Positions 1-6,455 are shown, numbered from the stretch's first letter. The stretch: 7,713 nt of DNA from Acidobacteriota bacterium (GCA_021789565.1 JAJYJL010000335.1:1-7713), one strand, 5' to 3'. Notes: generated by a model from the sequence alone, not told the origin. Made by a program: numbers and translations.

Positions 1-3000
1 CGCTCGTTGAGGGAGGCCAGTCCTGCCAGGGAATAAGGAGGAACAAAGAATCGCGGAGACATTTGCCCATCCGCCAGAATCACCGCATAACCGCCAAGCG
101 GATGAAAGACCTCGAATTCCAGAAACTGCTTGGCTTCCACCGGCCGTTTGAATTCAAAGTCAAAAAGGAAACCCGCAAAAATGCCGTTGCGGTAGAACAA
201 TACCTGGTCAACATCCACGTAGGGGTTGGGGTTAATCAGCGTGGGGTTGGTCGTAAATGTGGAATCCCACTGGGCTGGGTCGTAGAGCTTCCAGGCTGAA
301 GGCTCCAGCAGGGACGGCTGCCCCAATCCCAGTTCATTCTGGAGAACGATCAGAATGATATCCATCGGATTGGCCAGTACGGTCCTCGGGTGTTTGTTCG
401 ACACGGCGGACCCATCGTCCCCCACGGTGAAGATTTGCGACTTGGCATAGCGGTTGAGGTCCTGGCAACCCAGGCGCAGACCCCCGCCCGCGGCGAGCAC
501 CTCGACACCTTCAATCTCCTGTGTGGCGATGGTCACAAAATCCGAGGAGTTCATTCCCGGATAGCCCACGCTGAGTGTCAGCCTGCGGCCCACCAGCTTG
601 CCGCCGCTTGCGAGCGCCGTCATGAACCCGCCGCCGTCAACGGCGTCAATTTCAAGCGCGCCAATTGAGCTTTGGCCCTGAAGCTGCCGTATACTTTGAT
701 GAACCCCCTGCGGCACCTTCAGGCATGGATGTTTGCCAAGATCAACAGAGAACGTGGATAGCAACATATCGTTCCGTGTGGCCGTCAGCCAGAACCACAC
801 CGTTGACGACACGGTGTTGCGTACAGCCACTTCCCAGGGCAGTTCCCTTGAAGCCAGCGAATAAGACTGCAATCCGCTCGAGCTGGTGACCCCGGCTACG
901 ATCTTCATGCTTTCCACCAGCCGCGCGATGAAGGAAGTCAGCCCGCCCGCGTAGTTTGCGCTGAAGTAGGTCTGGAGGTCGGTATTATCACTCAGTCTCA
1001 TCAGCCCGGCCACAATCCCCCACGTCCCCTCCATCGAGACCGTTGCTGGAGAGCCGGAATAACCGCCCGTTGAATCCGTGTAAGGCTTGAACCCGTCAAA
1101 AGGCGTCAGTTGCTGGTAAGCCTGGTTGTAAGAATTCGTGGCGGCGCTAATCAGGATCTGCTGGTTTGGAAGGAAAAAGTTCTCGTAGGCAAACTCCAGG
1201 CAGGAGACGGCCTTGGCATCGTCGCCAACTTCGTGGCAAAACAGCGCCGGTAATGAACTGGCCGCATCGAGGGCCAGCGATGTGTCCAGGCCGGAACTCA
1301 AGGCCCCGTGGGCAAAGTGGCCCTTCACATTGGCCGCCGCCGGAATCCAGAGCTGGTTCAGGATGGCATTGCTGATCACAGAAGCTTTGGCGGATGCTGT
1401 CCTCGCCGTGCCGTTCAGTTGGTCCGCCTCTGCCTGCGTAATCAGCCCCTGCGTCAATAACCTCTGGGCCGCCGTCGGAAGCACGCGCGCAGCTTTGTTG
1501 AATGCAAAGTAAGCGGCGATGTTGTCCACGGTGGAAACGCTCGCCATCGGCCCGGGCAAGAACTGATAACCGGGATCCTGGTACATTCCCCAGCCCATCG
1601 TCAGCAGGTTCTGGCGCAGGTCCGTTGCCGTAGATTGCAGGGAGAAAAGAAAGTTCAGGATGCTCTGGAGACCCATCGCCGTCCGCTCAAAATCGCCCGT
1701 CCGCTCCACGTAAATGCCGTAAGCGTAGGCGACCCACGCCAACGCACCCGTGCGGATGCAGAATTGGTCCACCTGGCCGTTGTAAACGTCATAGGAAAGG
1801 CTGAACGATCCCGCAGGCTGCCGGGACCCGGCAGAAAGATCGTCCAGGTTCAGACTGCCGGCGGATTCAAGCTCAACTTCGAACGAAGTGATGGAGGTAA
1901 CAGTTTCTCCGCTCCGGTACTGGCCGATCCGGGTATTTAGGTCGGCAAGGTAAACCTGCCAGTTGTTCGCCTCGAGCGGCGCCACCGCCGTCACCGTCTT
2001 AGTAGCCGCATCGTACCCCGCCGTACCGGACGAAACCAGGCAAAACGCGGTCACCTGCCCCGTGGAACTGGCAAGCCCCACCGTAAATTTGAAACCGACG
2101 TTCGCCTTGTACCGCCACTGTACCAACGCATCGGCGCTGTCGGGCAATCCAATTCCGGTAAATTTCCAACTCGCCGGCGCAGTTGTGGCGACAAACGAAA
2201 TGACGTCCGATCCCCCTGATTCCGACGGCGGTTCGGTGGTGTCCAGAATGTTGCTCGCTATGCCCGCGCCCGACTGGAGCAACCAGCGTGAGGTGGTGCC
2301 GTCCTGGGCATCTTCAAGGACCACGGCAGGCAGGTAGGCCGGATTGTCCAGGAGGTTGTTGAGGCGGTTGATGATGCGTGCCGCGGCGTCCCACAGGCCG
2401 CCCACGGCAAAACTGATAATGGCCAGCGCCGCGCCATAGATGGAGCTGCGGCTCTCTAACGCCGGTATGTTGGAACTGGTCAGCCGCGTTGCGTTGACAA
2501 AGTCAGGGTCGCCCGGCGGGACCTCAACATCACGCGGCAGGTCCGAGTAGACCGCCGGGTTCTGCAATGTTGAATAAAGGTCGAGAGGCCCCAGCACCGG
2601 ATCGTTATAGAAGACGTGGGCTATGGGCGTACCGGAATTGACAACCAGGCTGGTCCCGAACCGCGCATGCATCGAGTCCTGGACAATGATCGGAATGTAA
2701 TCTTCCTGGAGGGATTCTGCCCCGTTCTTGACCGTAATGCGAACGAAATAGTCCCGGAGCTTTGTCCCTACACCGGTGTTGGAATGCGCCACCCATCCTG
2801 TGACGGAGGGCGTGGAAGAGCCGGCTGACGGCTGTGCCGTGGTGGTGTCCATCAGGAAGGCAATCACCGTGCCGGGCTGTACGGCCAGCACCACCCACGT
2901 GCCATCCGGGGCGATCGTTGCCGATCCCTGATAATTGAAAGTACTGCTCCACGAATAAACGTCCACCCTGTATGCAGAAGCTGGCTGGGTCAGGTTAAAC

Positions 3001-3359
3001 ACGCGACCGCTGATGCTGCTGGCAATGCTCAGCGTGAAAAGATTGATCAACAGGTTGCCGGAAAGCAATGGGATTGAAGAATAATTGATGGGAAAGCCAT
3101 CCGGCCCGGCCTGGTCATCAGCATTCACGCCCGCAATGGGATCGAGGACAATATTGGGCCAGGAATCCTGCGCGAGATCGGAAAAGGAATTGTTCACCGG
3201 GTCTATGGCGCCCTCAACAAACGGTGCTGCAGTCTGGGTCGAGAGTGCGACGCCTTCAAACGGCGAGACGTTGGCGTTCATCTGGCCCAATACCCAGGCA
3301 AGCTCCTGGTCCAGCGTCCCTGCAAGATCTCCGGAATAATAATCGCCGACTTCTGCCAT
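1..3359 (-). CDS. Giant phage tail hub protein with embedded alpha/alpha-toroid glycosidase-like domain (3' end off window)
   Basis: Starting at the ATG at 3359, I read this frame to the left edge and found no stop, giving 1119 codons without a C-terminus. A good ribosome site (AAGGAG, 7-base spacer) precedes the start. Approximate layout: residues 1-110 unassigned, with a tail-like start; 116-172 an Ig/carbohydrate-binding-like beta domain (SGRVFNL through DGTWVV to FLMD); 180-280 further beta-rich sequence; 285-370 a first toroid helical pair (SSIYGAALAIISF, 305-317); 380-510 a beta-sandwich-like insert ending LNLDDL (503-508); 530-800 the rest of the toroid, with TGALAW (537-542), STVDNIAAY (609-617), GLDTSLALD (690-698), DGFKPY (755-760) and MEGTWG (776-781); 870-1119 a baseplate-hub-like region with NPMDIILIVLQNELG from 997. 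These motifs match in spacing and order a bacterial six-hairpin glycosidase-like family that I recognise from memory. The hub call rests on overall pattern. Enzyme activity is inferred: the usual STEHNxD-type motif is altered here. It is the last gene visible in the operon. Confidence 0.85.
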   Translation of the reverse strand, partial: MAEVGDYYSGDLAGTLDQELAWVLGQMNANVSPFEGVALSTQTAAPFVEGAIDPVNNSFSDLAQDSWPNIVLDPIAGVNADDQAGPDGFPINYSSIPLLSGNLLINLFTLSIASSISGRVFNLTQPASAYRVDVYSWSSTFNYQGSATIAPDGTWVVLAVQPGTVIAFLMDTTTAQPSAGSSTPSVTGWVAHSNTGVGTKLRDYFVRITVKNGAESLQEDYIPIIVQDSMHARFGTSLVVNSGTPIAHVFYNDPVLGPLDLYSTLQNPAVYSDLPRDVEVPPGDPDFVNATRLTSSNIPALESRSSIYGAALAIISFAVGGLWDAAARIINRLNNLLDNPAYLPAVVLEDAQDGTTSRWLLQSGAGIASNILDTTEPPSESGGSDVISFVATTAPASWKFTGIGLPDSADALVQWRYKANVGFKFTVGLASSTGQVTAFCLVSSGTAGYDAATKTVTAVAPLEANNWQVYLADLNTRIGQYRSGETVTSITSFEVELESAGSLNLDDLSAGSRQPAGSFSLSYDVYNGQVDQFCIRTGALAWVAYAYGIYVERTGDFERTAMGLQSILNFLFSLQSTATDLRQNLLTMGWGMYQDPGYQFLPGPMASVSTVDNIAAYFAFNKAARVLPTAAQRLLTQGLITQAEADQLNGTARTASAKASVISNAILNQLWIPAAANVKGHFAHGALSSGLDTSLALDAASSLPALFCHEVGDDAKAVSCLEFAYENFFLPNQQILISAATNSYNQAYQQLTPFDGFKPYTDSTGGYSGSPATVSMEGTWGIVAGLMRLSDNTDLQTYFSANYAGGLTSFIARLVESMKIVAGVTSSSGLQSYSLASRELPWEVAVRNTVSSTVWFWLTATRNDMLLSTFSVDLGKHPCLKVPQGVHQSIRQLQGQSSIGALEIDAVDGGGFMTALASGGKLVGRRLTLSVGYPGMNSSDFVTIATQEIEGVEVLAAGGGLRLGCQDLNRYAKSQIFTVGDDGSAVSNKHPRTVLANPMDIILIVLQNELGLGQPSLLEPSAWKLYDPAQWDSTFTTNPTLINPNPYVDVDQVLFYRNGIFAGFLFDFEFKRPVEAKQFLEFEVFHPLGGYAVILADGQMSPRFFVPPYSLAGLASLNE

Positions 3360-3366
3360 CCCAATG

Positions 3367-3372
3367 CTCCTT
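3367..3372 (-). promoter_or_regulatory. Ribosome binding site of the giant hub gene
   Basis: The minus strand reads AAGGAG, then seven bases, then ATG at 3359. This near-ideal site fixes the start of the giant gene. Confidence 0.8.
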
Positions 3373-3378
3373 ACCTTT

Positions 3379-3403
3379 GTTGAATGAACGGGTCGTTGAA
3401 TGA
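3379..3403. repeat. Direct repeat of GTTGAATGA before the giant hub gene
   Basis: GTTGAATGA occurs at 3379-3387 and 3395-3403 on the plus strand, 16 bases apart. The same word is on the minus strand at 3677-3685, in the spacer on the other side of the small Gly-Tyr gene. Function unknown. Confidence 0.5.
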
Positions 3404-3457
3404 CTGGGAATTTCGAATCGCCAGATCACTTAATGTCTCGCAAGCGGGGACTTAAAG

Positions 3458-3640
3458 TCAGTATCCGTACCCGGTTGTCCCATAGCCGTTCACGCCGTAG
3501 CCCGTTTGGCCCACATTCATGTCTTCCGGCCGGAAGGTCGTCAGCTGGTCCATGAGGCCATCAATCTGCGCAACGTAAAGGGGCCGCTTGGCAAGCGCCG
3601 CATTGTTCAAATCAAAACTTGGATTGGTAACCACGGGCAT
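3458..3640 (-). CDS. Small tail-operon protein with Gly-Tyr repeat tail
   Basis: This is a 60-residue protein that I cannot assign to a named family. The first 40 residues contain NNAALAKRPLYVAQIDGLMDQL, broken here for description as a basic linker followed by a likely amphipathic helix. The last 15 or so residues are a tandem Gly-Tyr tail: GYGVNGYG, then TTGYGY. No signal peptide or membrane segment is seen. It sits between the distal-tail-like gene (63-base gap) and the giant hub gene (98-base gap), in the same direction, so a small tail-tip or connector role is inferred from context only. The ribosome site is imperfect: GAGG lies about 13 bases upstream of the chosen ATG. The reading frame is supported by its coherent protein-like composition and its fit to the operon. 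Confidence 0.65.
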   Translation of the reverse strand: MPVVTNPSFDLNNAALAKRPLYVAQIDGLMDQLTTFRPEDMNVGQTGYGVNGYGTTGYGY

Positions 3641-3703
3641 TGTTTTGCACCATCCTCAAAAAGCTCTTTCGACCCATCATTCAACGGGTAAATGAATCAA
3701 TCT

Positions 3704-4090
3704 TTACAAGACCTGCTGGCGGAATTTCACCTTCACGCTGTAAACCCCCGGCGCCACATACGCCACGGTGTCGCTGGTGTCTTCCAGAAGGCAATTGATA
3801 AACCCGGCCAGCGAAGCGTCAGGGTAATAGGTAAATGCCGCTCCGGTGAGGGCGAAGTCCAGGAAATTTGACCAGTTTTCGAGGTCGGTCCCAGCCTGGA
3901 TGTAATCGACGCTGAATTCCAGGAAGGCGTCAATACGTTCCAGCACGGATTCGCGGACGCCCGCCGTCGAAATGTTGTCATGCCGGACGGCGCTCTTCGA
4001 GTAGCCCGGCTGCTGTCGCGGCGCAGATGTAAAGTTCAGTGTCTGCTCCCCGCCGCCGCCAGGTGTGTAAACAATCTTTGGATAGCTCAC
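3704..4090 (-). CDS. Distal tail / baseplate-like protein (128 aa, GTG start)
   Basis: This is a probable structural protein at the tail tip, between the tape measure gene and the hub gene, where Dit-type or tail-completion proteins normally map. I chose the GTG at 4090 because GGGAGG lies nine bases upstream. The protein then begins SYPKIVYTPGGGGEQTL. The upstream in-frame ATG at 4147 falls inside an inverted repeat, has no ribosome site, and would add 19 unlikely residues. Visible features are a beta-rich start, a central RESVLERIDAFLEF segment (strand or helix), ENWSNFLDFALTGAAFTYY and a beta-rich end SVKVKFRQQVL. The pattern of a tryptophan and a phenylalanine before a Gly-rich turn and FTYYPD resembles small phage tail proteins that sit on the tube end. 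Family assignment is inferred from position and general pattern rather than from a diagnostic motif. Confidence 0.7.
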   Translation of the reverse strand: MSYPKIVYTPGGGGEQTLNFTSAPRQQPGYSKSAVRHDNISTAGVRESVLERIDAFLEFSVDYIQAGTDLENWSNFLDFALTGAAFTYYPDASLAGFINCLLEDTSDTVAYVAPGVYSVKVKFRQQVL

Positions 4091-4099
4091 TGCTTTCAA

Positions 4100-4105
4100 C
4101 CTCCC
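4100..4105 (-). promoter_or_regulatory. Ribosome binding site deciding the GTG start at 4090
   Basis: The minus strand carries GGGAGG nine bases before the GTG. A TTG directly follows the GGGAGG with no spacer, so it is a poor start candidate. Confidence 0.7.
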
Positions 4106-4109
4106 GGAT

Positions 4110-4161
4110 GTGACAGGTCGTATATCGCAGGTGGTATGTGGAACCACATGCTGCCTGTCAC
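4110..4161. repeat. Nested inverted repeats in the spacer before the distal-tail-like gene
   Basis: The outer arms GTGACAGG (4110-4117) and CCTGTCAC (4154-4161) are perfect 8-base complements. Inside them, ATGTGG and CCACAT (4136-4149) form a perfect 6-base inverted repeat around two bases. The element lies in the 87-base gap between the tape measure and distal-tail-like genes, with its inner edge four bases from the GGGAGG ribosome site. There is no trailing U-run, so it does not look like an intrinsic terminator. A translational control hairpin, an RNA processing site or a protein-binding site are all possible. Confidence 0.6.
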
Positions 4162-4177
4162 TTGCTCAGCTTCCCTC

Positions 4178-5047
4178 TCAAGCGCGCGTCGCCGGCTGCC
4201 GCACTACGGTGTAGGCAACCAGGTTCACGTCGCGCTCGATAACCGCCGTCGAGATGTGCTGGACCAGTTCGTCGAGTCCAGCCTGCCCTCCGTAGACAGG
4301 GCCCTGGAAAATCACCTGGATCGTCTGCGCGCTCTGTGACCCGTTTTGCGATCCGGACGCCTTTGCGGAGGTGGTATGACCGCTTGCCGATTTGCTGCTC
4401 GATGAGCTCTTGTGGCGCGTGCTGCTACTGGAACTTCCTGCGCCGAGCGCCTGTGCTGCCAGCCCGGCAGCGCCGCCCACCGCGCCAAACACCGCCGCGG
4501 CTTCAAACGCCTGGGCCGCGCCCGCAAAATCTCCGACGGCCAGCATGTAGAAACCGAGCGCCGTTGAATAGATCGCTCGCACTACGGCTTCCCTGGCGAT
4601 GGAGCTGATAGACGTGAGCGCGGCCTTTTCAAAAGCCTGGCCAATGCTCTTCTGCCAGACCCTTGCGTTGCCGGCGTTCCGCACCAGCGCCGAATCAAAC
4701 GCCTGCAAGCTGCCGAGCAGGCTGGTTTGCAGCGCGTTCGAAACGCTCAGCGCGCTCGTAAAGGTGCTGCTGACGCCGCTTCCCCATTGGCTGATGGCAT
4801 TCTGGTTCTGCTTCAGCGAAGTGTTCAGGCTGCCGAGGCCCAGGCTGAAATTGCTGGTCAGGCCCTGCAGCGATTTCTGCACGCTGCCAAAGCTGGAAGT
4901 CCCGCGCCTCGACCACTGCGACAGGTCGGAGTTCATGCCGCTCAGGTTGCCGCTGAAGTTCGAGCGGAATGACTGAATGCTCGATTCCGCCTGCGAAGGA
5001 TCGGCGGCAATGCGAATCAGGAGTTCTGCTGCGCTGTTTGTAGCCAT
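4178..5047 (-). CDS. Short tail tape measure protein (289 aa)
   Basis: The tape measure protein fills the tail tube, sets tail length and is ejected at infection. The call rests on position directly after the chaperone genes and on sequence. Residues 1-130 are Ser/Gln/Asn-rich and helical with repeated small polar residues. Residues 143-202 are an Ala-rich hydrophobic block (for example AQAFEAAAVFGAVGGAAG from 178), of the kind that could insert in membrane. Residues 203-241 are a Ser/Lys/Gly low-complexity linker. Residues 242-278 end in IQVIFQGPVYGG and LDELVQHISTAVIERD, like the C-terminal motif of many tape measures. I chose the ATG at 5047 because the open frame upstream to 5155 overlaps the second chaperone frame; a modest GAGAGG site precedes 5047. 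At 289 residues it is far shorter than most siphovirus tape measures, implying a stubby tail. No peptidase or lysozyme domain is seen. Confidence 0.8.
   Translation of the reverse strand: MATNSAAELLIRIAADPSQAESSIQSFRSNFSGNLSGMNSDLSQWSRRGTSSFGSVQKSLQGLTSNFSLGLGSLNTSLKQNQNAISQWGSGVSSTFTSALSVSNALQTSLLGSLQAFDSALVRNAGNARVWQKSIGQAFEKAALTSISSIAREAVVRAIYSTALGFYMLAVGDFAGAAQAFEAAAVFGAVGGAAGLAAQALGAGSSSSSTRHKSSSSSKSASGHTTSAKASGSQNGSQSAQTIQVIFQGPVYGGQAGLDELVQHISTAVIERDVNLVAYTVVRQPATRA
4325..4441 (-). other. Low-complexity Ser/Lys/Gly linker in the tape measure protein
   Basis: Residues 203-241 include SSSSST, RHKSSSSSK and SQNGSQSAQ. The segment separates the hydrophobic block from the conserved-looking C-terminal motif and is probably disordered. 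It is not a precise nucleotide tandem repeat. Confidence 0.7.
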
Positions 5048-5066
5048 CGTCCTCTCATCTTTCAAC

Positions 5067-5258
5067 TTACCAATGTAGGTTTCTGGCGCGCTGGCCGGCG
5101 GGCGCGGTTTCATCAAGGCCTTCTGCCATGGCTCTTGCAACCGCGTGTTCGGCAACTAACAGCCTGGCCGCCGCCGCCAGGTCAAAATCGAGCGCCAGCA
5201 CGGGGTCGTGCAAGTCAACCATCTGGCTGGGGCGGCAGCCGAATGTTTTCGCGGCCAT
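5067..5258 (-). CDS. Tail assembly chaperone, second frame (GpT-like)
   Basis: The open frame from the ATG at 5258 gives 63 residues. The core TFGCRPSQMVDLHDP, followed by LALDFDLAAAARLL, matches the FxxRPSxLLGIxDPxxAxxFDxA pattern that I recognise from the downstream part of two-frame tail assembly chaperones in many siphoviruses. The frame lies 19 bases after the stop of the first chaperone ORF and 19 bases before the tape measure gene, the expected place. No clear ribosome site precedes 5258, and the same frame is open upstream, where residues DNFTLLA look like the natural beginning of the domain. It may therefore be made mainly as the tail of a fusion by +1 (or -2) frameshifting, or by reinitiation after the nearby stop. 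In lambda-type phages the longer product helps recruit tube subunits to the tape measure. Confidence 0.75.
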   Translation of the reverse strand: MAAKTFGCRPSQMVDLHDPVLALDFDLAAAARLLVAEHAVARAMAEGLDETAPAGQRARNLHW

Positions 5259-5277
5259 CGCCAGCAGCGTGAAGTTG

Positions 5278-5314
5278 TCACTTCTGACGAAACCCCTCCA
5301 GCTTGGCGCTGGAG
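5278..5314 (-). promoter_or_regulatory. Candidate +1 frameshift region at the end of the first chaperone ORF
   Basis: Just before the TGA at 5280-5278 the minus strand carries GAGGGG, then TTT CGT CAG AAG TGA C. A P-site tRNA-Phe on UUU can re-pair with UUC after a +1 slip, and GAGGGG could act as an internal anti-SD-pairing stimulator. The new frame continues V-R-S-D-N-F-T-L-L-A into the second ORF, giving a product of about 239 residues. A perfect 7-base hairpin (5296-5314, CTCCAGC and GCTGGAG, five-base loop) lies immediately upstream. The exact slip codon is not proved. Confidence 0.4.
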
Positions 5315-5787
5315 AGGTCCTCCTTTGCCGGATGGGCTGCGGCGCACGCCGCCCCTTGTGCCGGCGTTTCAGCGTCGTTCCCGCTCAGCGCCCGGCACGC
5401 CCACTCAAAGATGAACGCCCGGTCGCGGATGGGAATTTCGTCCAGCGAAATTTCGTCCGGCCCGTCCCCGATGGGCGGGTCCACCACGCTCGCCTCCACC
5501 AGCCGCGAGGCAAAGTTGGCCAGGTCAATGATTTCCTCCCGCGTCAGTTCGCGGTCGCTGCCCGCCGGCGACGATTGCGGATCTTCCATCGCCACGGCCA
5601 GCAGCCCCTGCGGGATGCGTCCGGACAGCACCCACTCCAGCGGCTCCGGCCGGGCGGCCAGGATGGTCGCGCCGCTCGGCAGCACCAGATGTTCCGCGCG
5701 GGCTTCGCGGTCGGCTCTTGCCGCGTGCCGCCAGCTTTCACTGGTGGCGATTCCGTTACCATGACTTTTCCCCATTTGACCCCCCAT
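5278..5787 (-). CDS. Tail assembly chaperone, first frame (GpG-like)
   Basis: This 169-residue protein resembles the tail assembly chaperones common in siphoviruses of high-GC hosts. The recognisable order is a near-N-terminal EHLVLPSGATILAARPEPLEW (as LPSG then RPxPLEW), GRIPQGLL, a long helix TREEIIDLANFASRLVEAS, VDPPIG, an acidic EISLDEIPIRDRAFIFEWA and a C-terminal variable tail ending KLEGFRQK. It would chaperone the tape measure protein during tail assembly and is not expected in the mature particle. The ATG at 5787 has AAAGG directly abutting it, so the second ATG at 5775 is an equally possible start (165 residues). It follows the tube gene by 63 bases and precedes the second chaperone frame, which supports the G/GT-type arrangement. 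Confidence 0.8.
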   Translation of the reverse strand: MGGQMGKSHGNGIATSESWRHAARADREARAEHLVLPSGATILAARPEPLEWVLSGRIPQGLLAVAMEDPQSSPAGSDRELTREEIIDLANFASRLVEASVVDPPIGDGPDEISLDEIPIRDRAFIFEWACRALSGNDAETPAQGAACAAAHPAKEDLSSAKLEGFRQK

Positions 5788-5825
5788 CCTTTGACTGATT
5801 TCTCGCTTGGCTCATTGTCCGGCTT

Positions 5826-5836
5826 CCTCAATGAAC
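5826..5836. repeat. Copy 1 of an 11-base spacer word
   Basis: CCTCAATGAAC on the plus strand is identical to the word at 6531-6541. This copy is 15 bases past the tube gene stop. Confidence 0.5.
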
Positions 5837-5850
5837 CAGTCTTCCAATCC

Positions 5851-6450
5851 CTAGACCTGTCTGTAGATTTTCCCCACCTGGTCGCCAACCGGGCGCGTAG
5901 CGTCGGCAAGGCCCTCGAACTTGATTTTGTAAGTTGTATCCTTGGCGCGCTGAAACGGCAGCTGCACAGCCTCGGCCTGGTAGGCCTGGTAGAGTTGGGT
6001 CACCACAAATTTGCCGGGCGAATCACGCCGCTCGGAGATCACCGCCACAGATGTCCTGGGAATCGCCATCAGGCCGCCAAACGAGATTTCCTCGTAGCTC
6101 TGCGCGCCCGCCGGCAGCGAGGTGTCGGTTCCGGTCGCGAAGCTTCCGTTGACGACGTAATTCTTCAGCTTCGCCAGGTCGGATTCTTTCAGCGTCACCT
6201 CTATGGCAGCGGCCTCGCCGGTCAGTACAACGTCCACCGGGCCGGTCACCTGGTCGGCAGTGACCTCGGTCAGTTTCGGAGTCAGCACCATGGTGGCCGC
6301 GCCGTCCGTTGCGCCCGCAAACAGCGGGGTGCCCGCGGTCGGGTTTCCGTTCGAGTCGATAATCAAACGGCTGCCCGTTGCCGGCACCGAAACGTTCAGC
6401 CAGAAACGGCCCGGGCCCTGATGGATTTTTGTTGCATCAATATTCGCCAT
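5851..6450 (-). CDS. Tail tube-like protein
   Basis: This 199-residue protein is the probable major tail tube (major tail) protein. It precedes the chaperone genes, as expected. The sequence is Thr/Val/Ala-rich and beta-strand-like, beginning MANIDATKIHQGPGRFWLNV and including GTPLFAGATDGAATMVLTP, a middle ITVTLKESDL-like segment (IEVTLKESDLAKLKNYVV) and a terminal KFEGLADATRPVGDQVGKI. This fits tube proteins that stack as hexameric rings and bind the chaperone through C-terminal elements. The ATG at 6450 has a strong AAAGGGAGG with a five-base spacer. No signal peptide or membrane segment is present. I cannot name a specific family, and a tail-completion or other beta-rich tail protein is the main alternative. 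The 63-base gap to the chaperone is compatible with translational coupling. Confidence 0.7.
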   Translation of the reverse strand: MANIDATKIHQGPGRFWLNVSVPATGSRLIIDSNGNPTAGTPLFAGATDGAATMVLTPKLTEVTADQVTGPVDVVLTGEAAAIEVTLKESDLAKLKNYVVNGSFATGTDTSLPAGAQSYEEISFGGLMAIPRTSVAVISERRDSPGKFVVTQLYQAYQAEAVQLPFQRAKDTTYKIKFEGLADATRPVGDQVGKIYRQV

Positions 6451-6455
6451 TTGTT

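Noticed and set aside
2605..2952. 115-codon minus-strand frame
   Set aside because: It lies wholly inside the giant hub gene in another frame and has Arg/His-rich, shadow-like composition.
3451..3461. GACTTTAAGTC palindrome at the end of the small gene as a terminator
   Set aside because: Only five-base arms with one central base and no U-run; it cannot form a useful hairpin.
4091..4147. ATG at 4147 as start of the distal-tail-like protein
   Set aside because: It sits inside a palindromic spacer without a ribosome site, whereas the GTG at 4090 has GGGAGG nine bases upstream.
5048..5155. N-terminal extension of the tape measure frame to 5155
   Set aside because: It overlaps the second chaperone frame and is Pro/Arg-rich; the ATG at 5047 gives a protein starting cleanly after the chaperone stop.
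5156..5347. The -1 frame at the chaperone junction as a classical -1 frameshift product
   Set aside because: Its translation is Arg/Trp/Pro-rich and not domain-like, whereas the +1 frame encodes the recognisable RPSQ...DP pattern.
5544..5909. 121-codon minus-strand frame spanning the tube/chaperone junction
   Set aside because: It overlaps both genes out of frame and is Arg/Trp-rich, a shadow of the chaperone gene.
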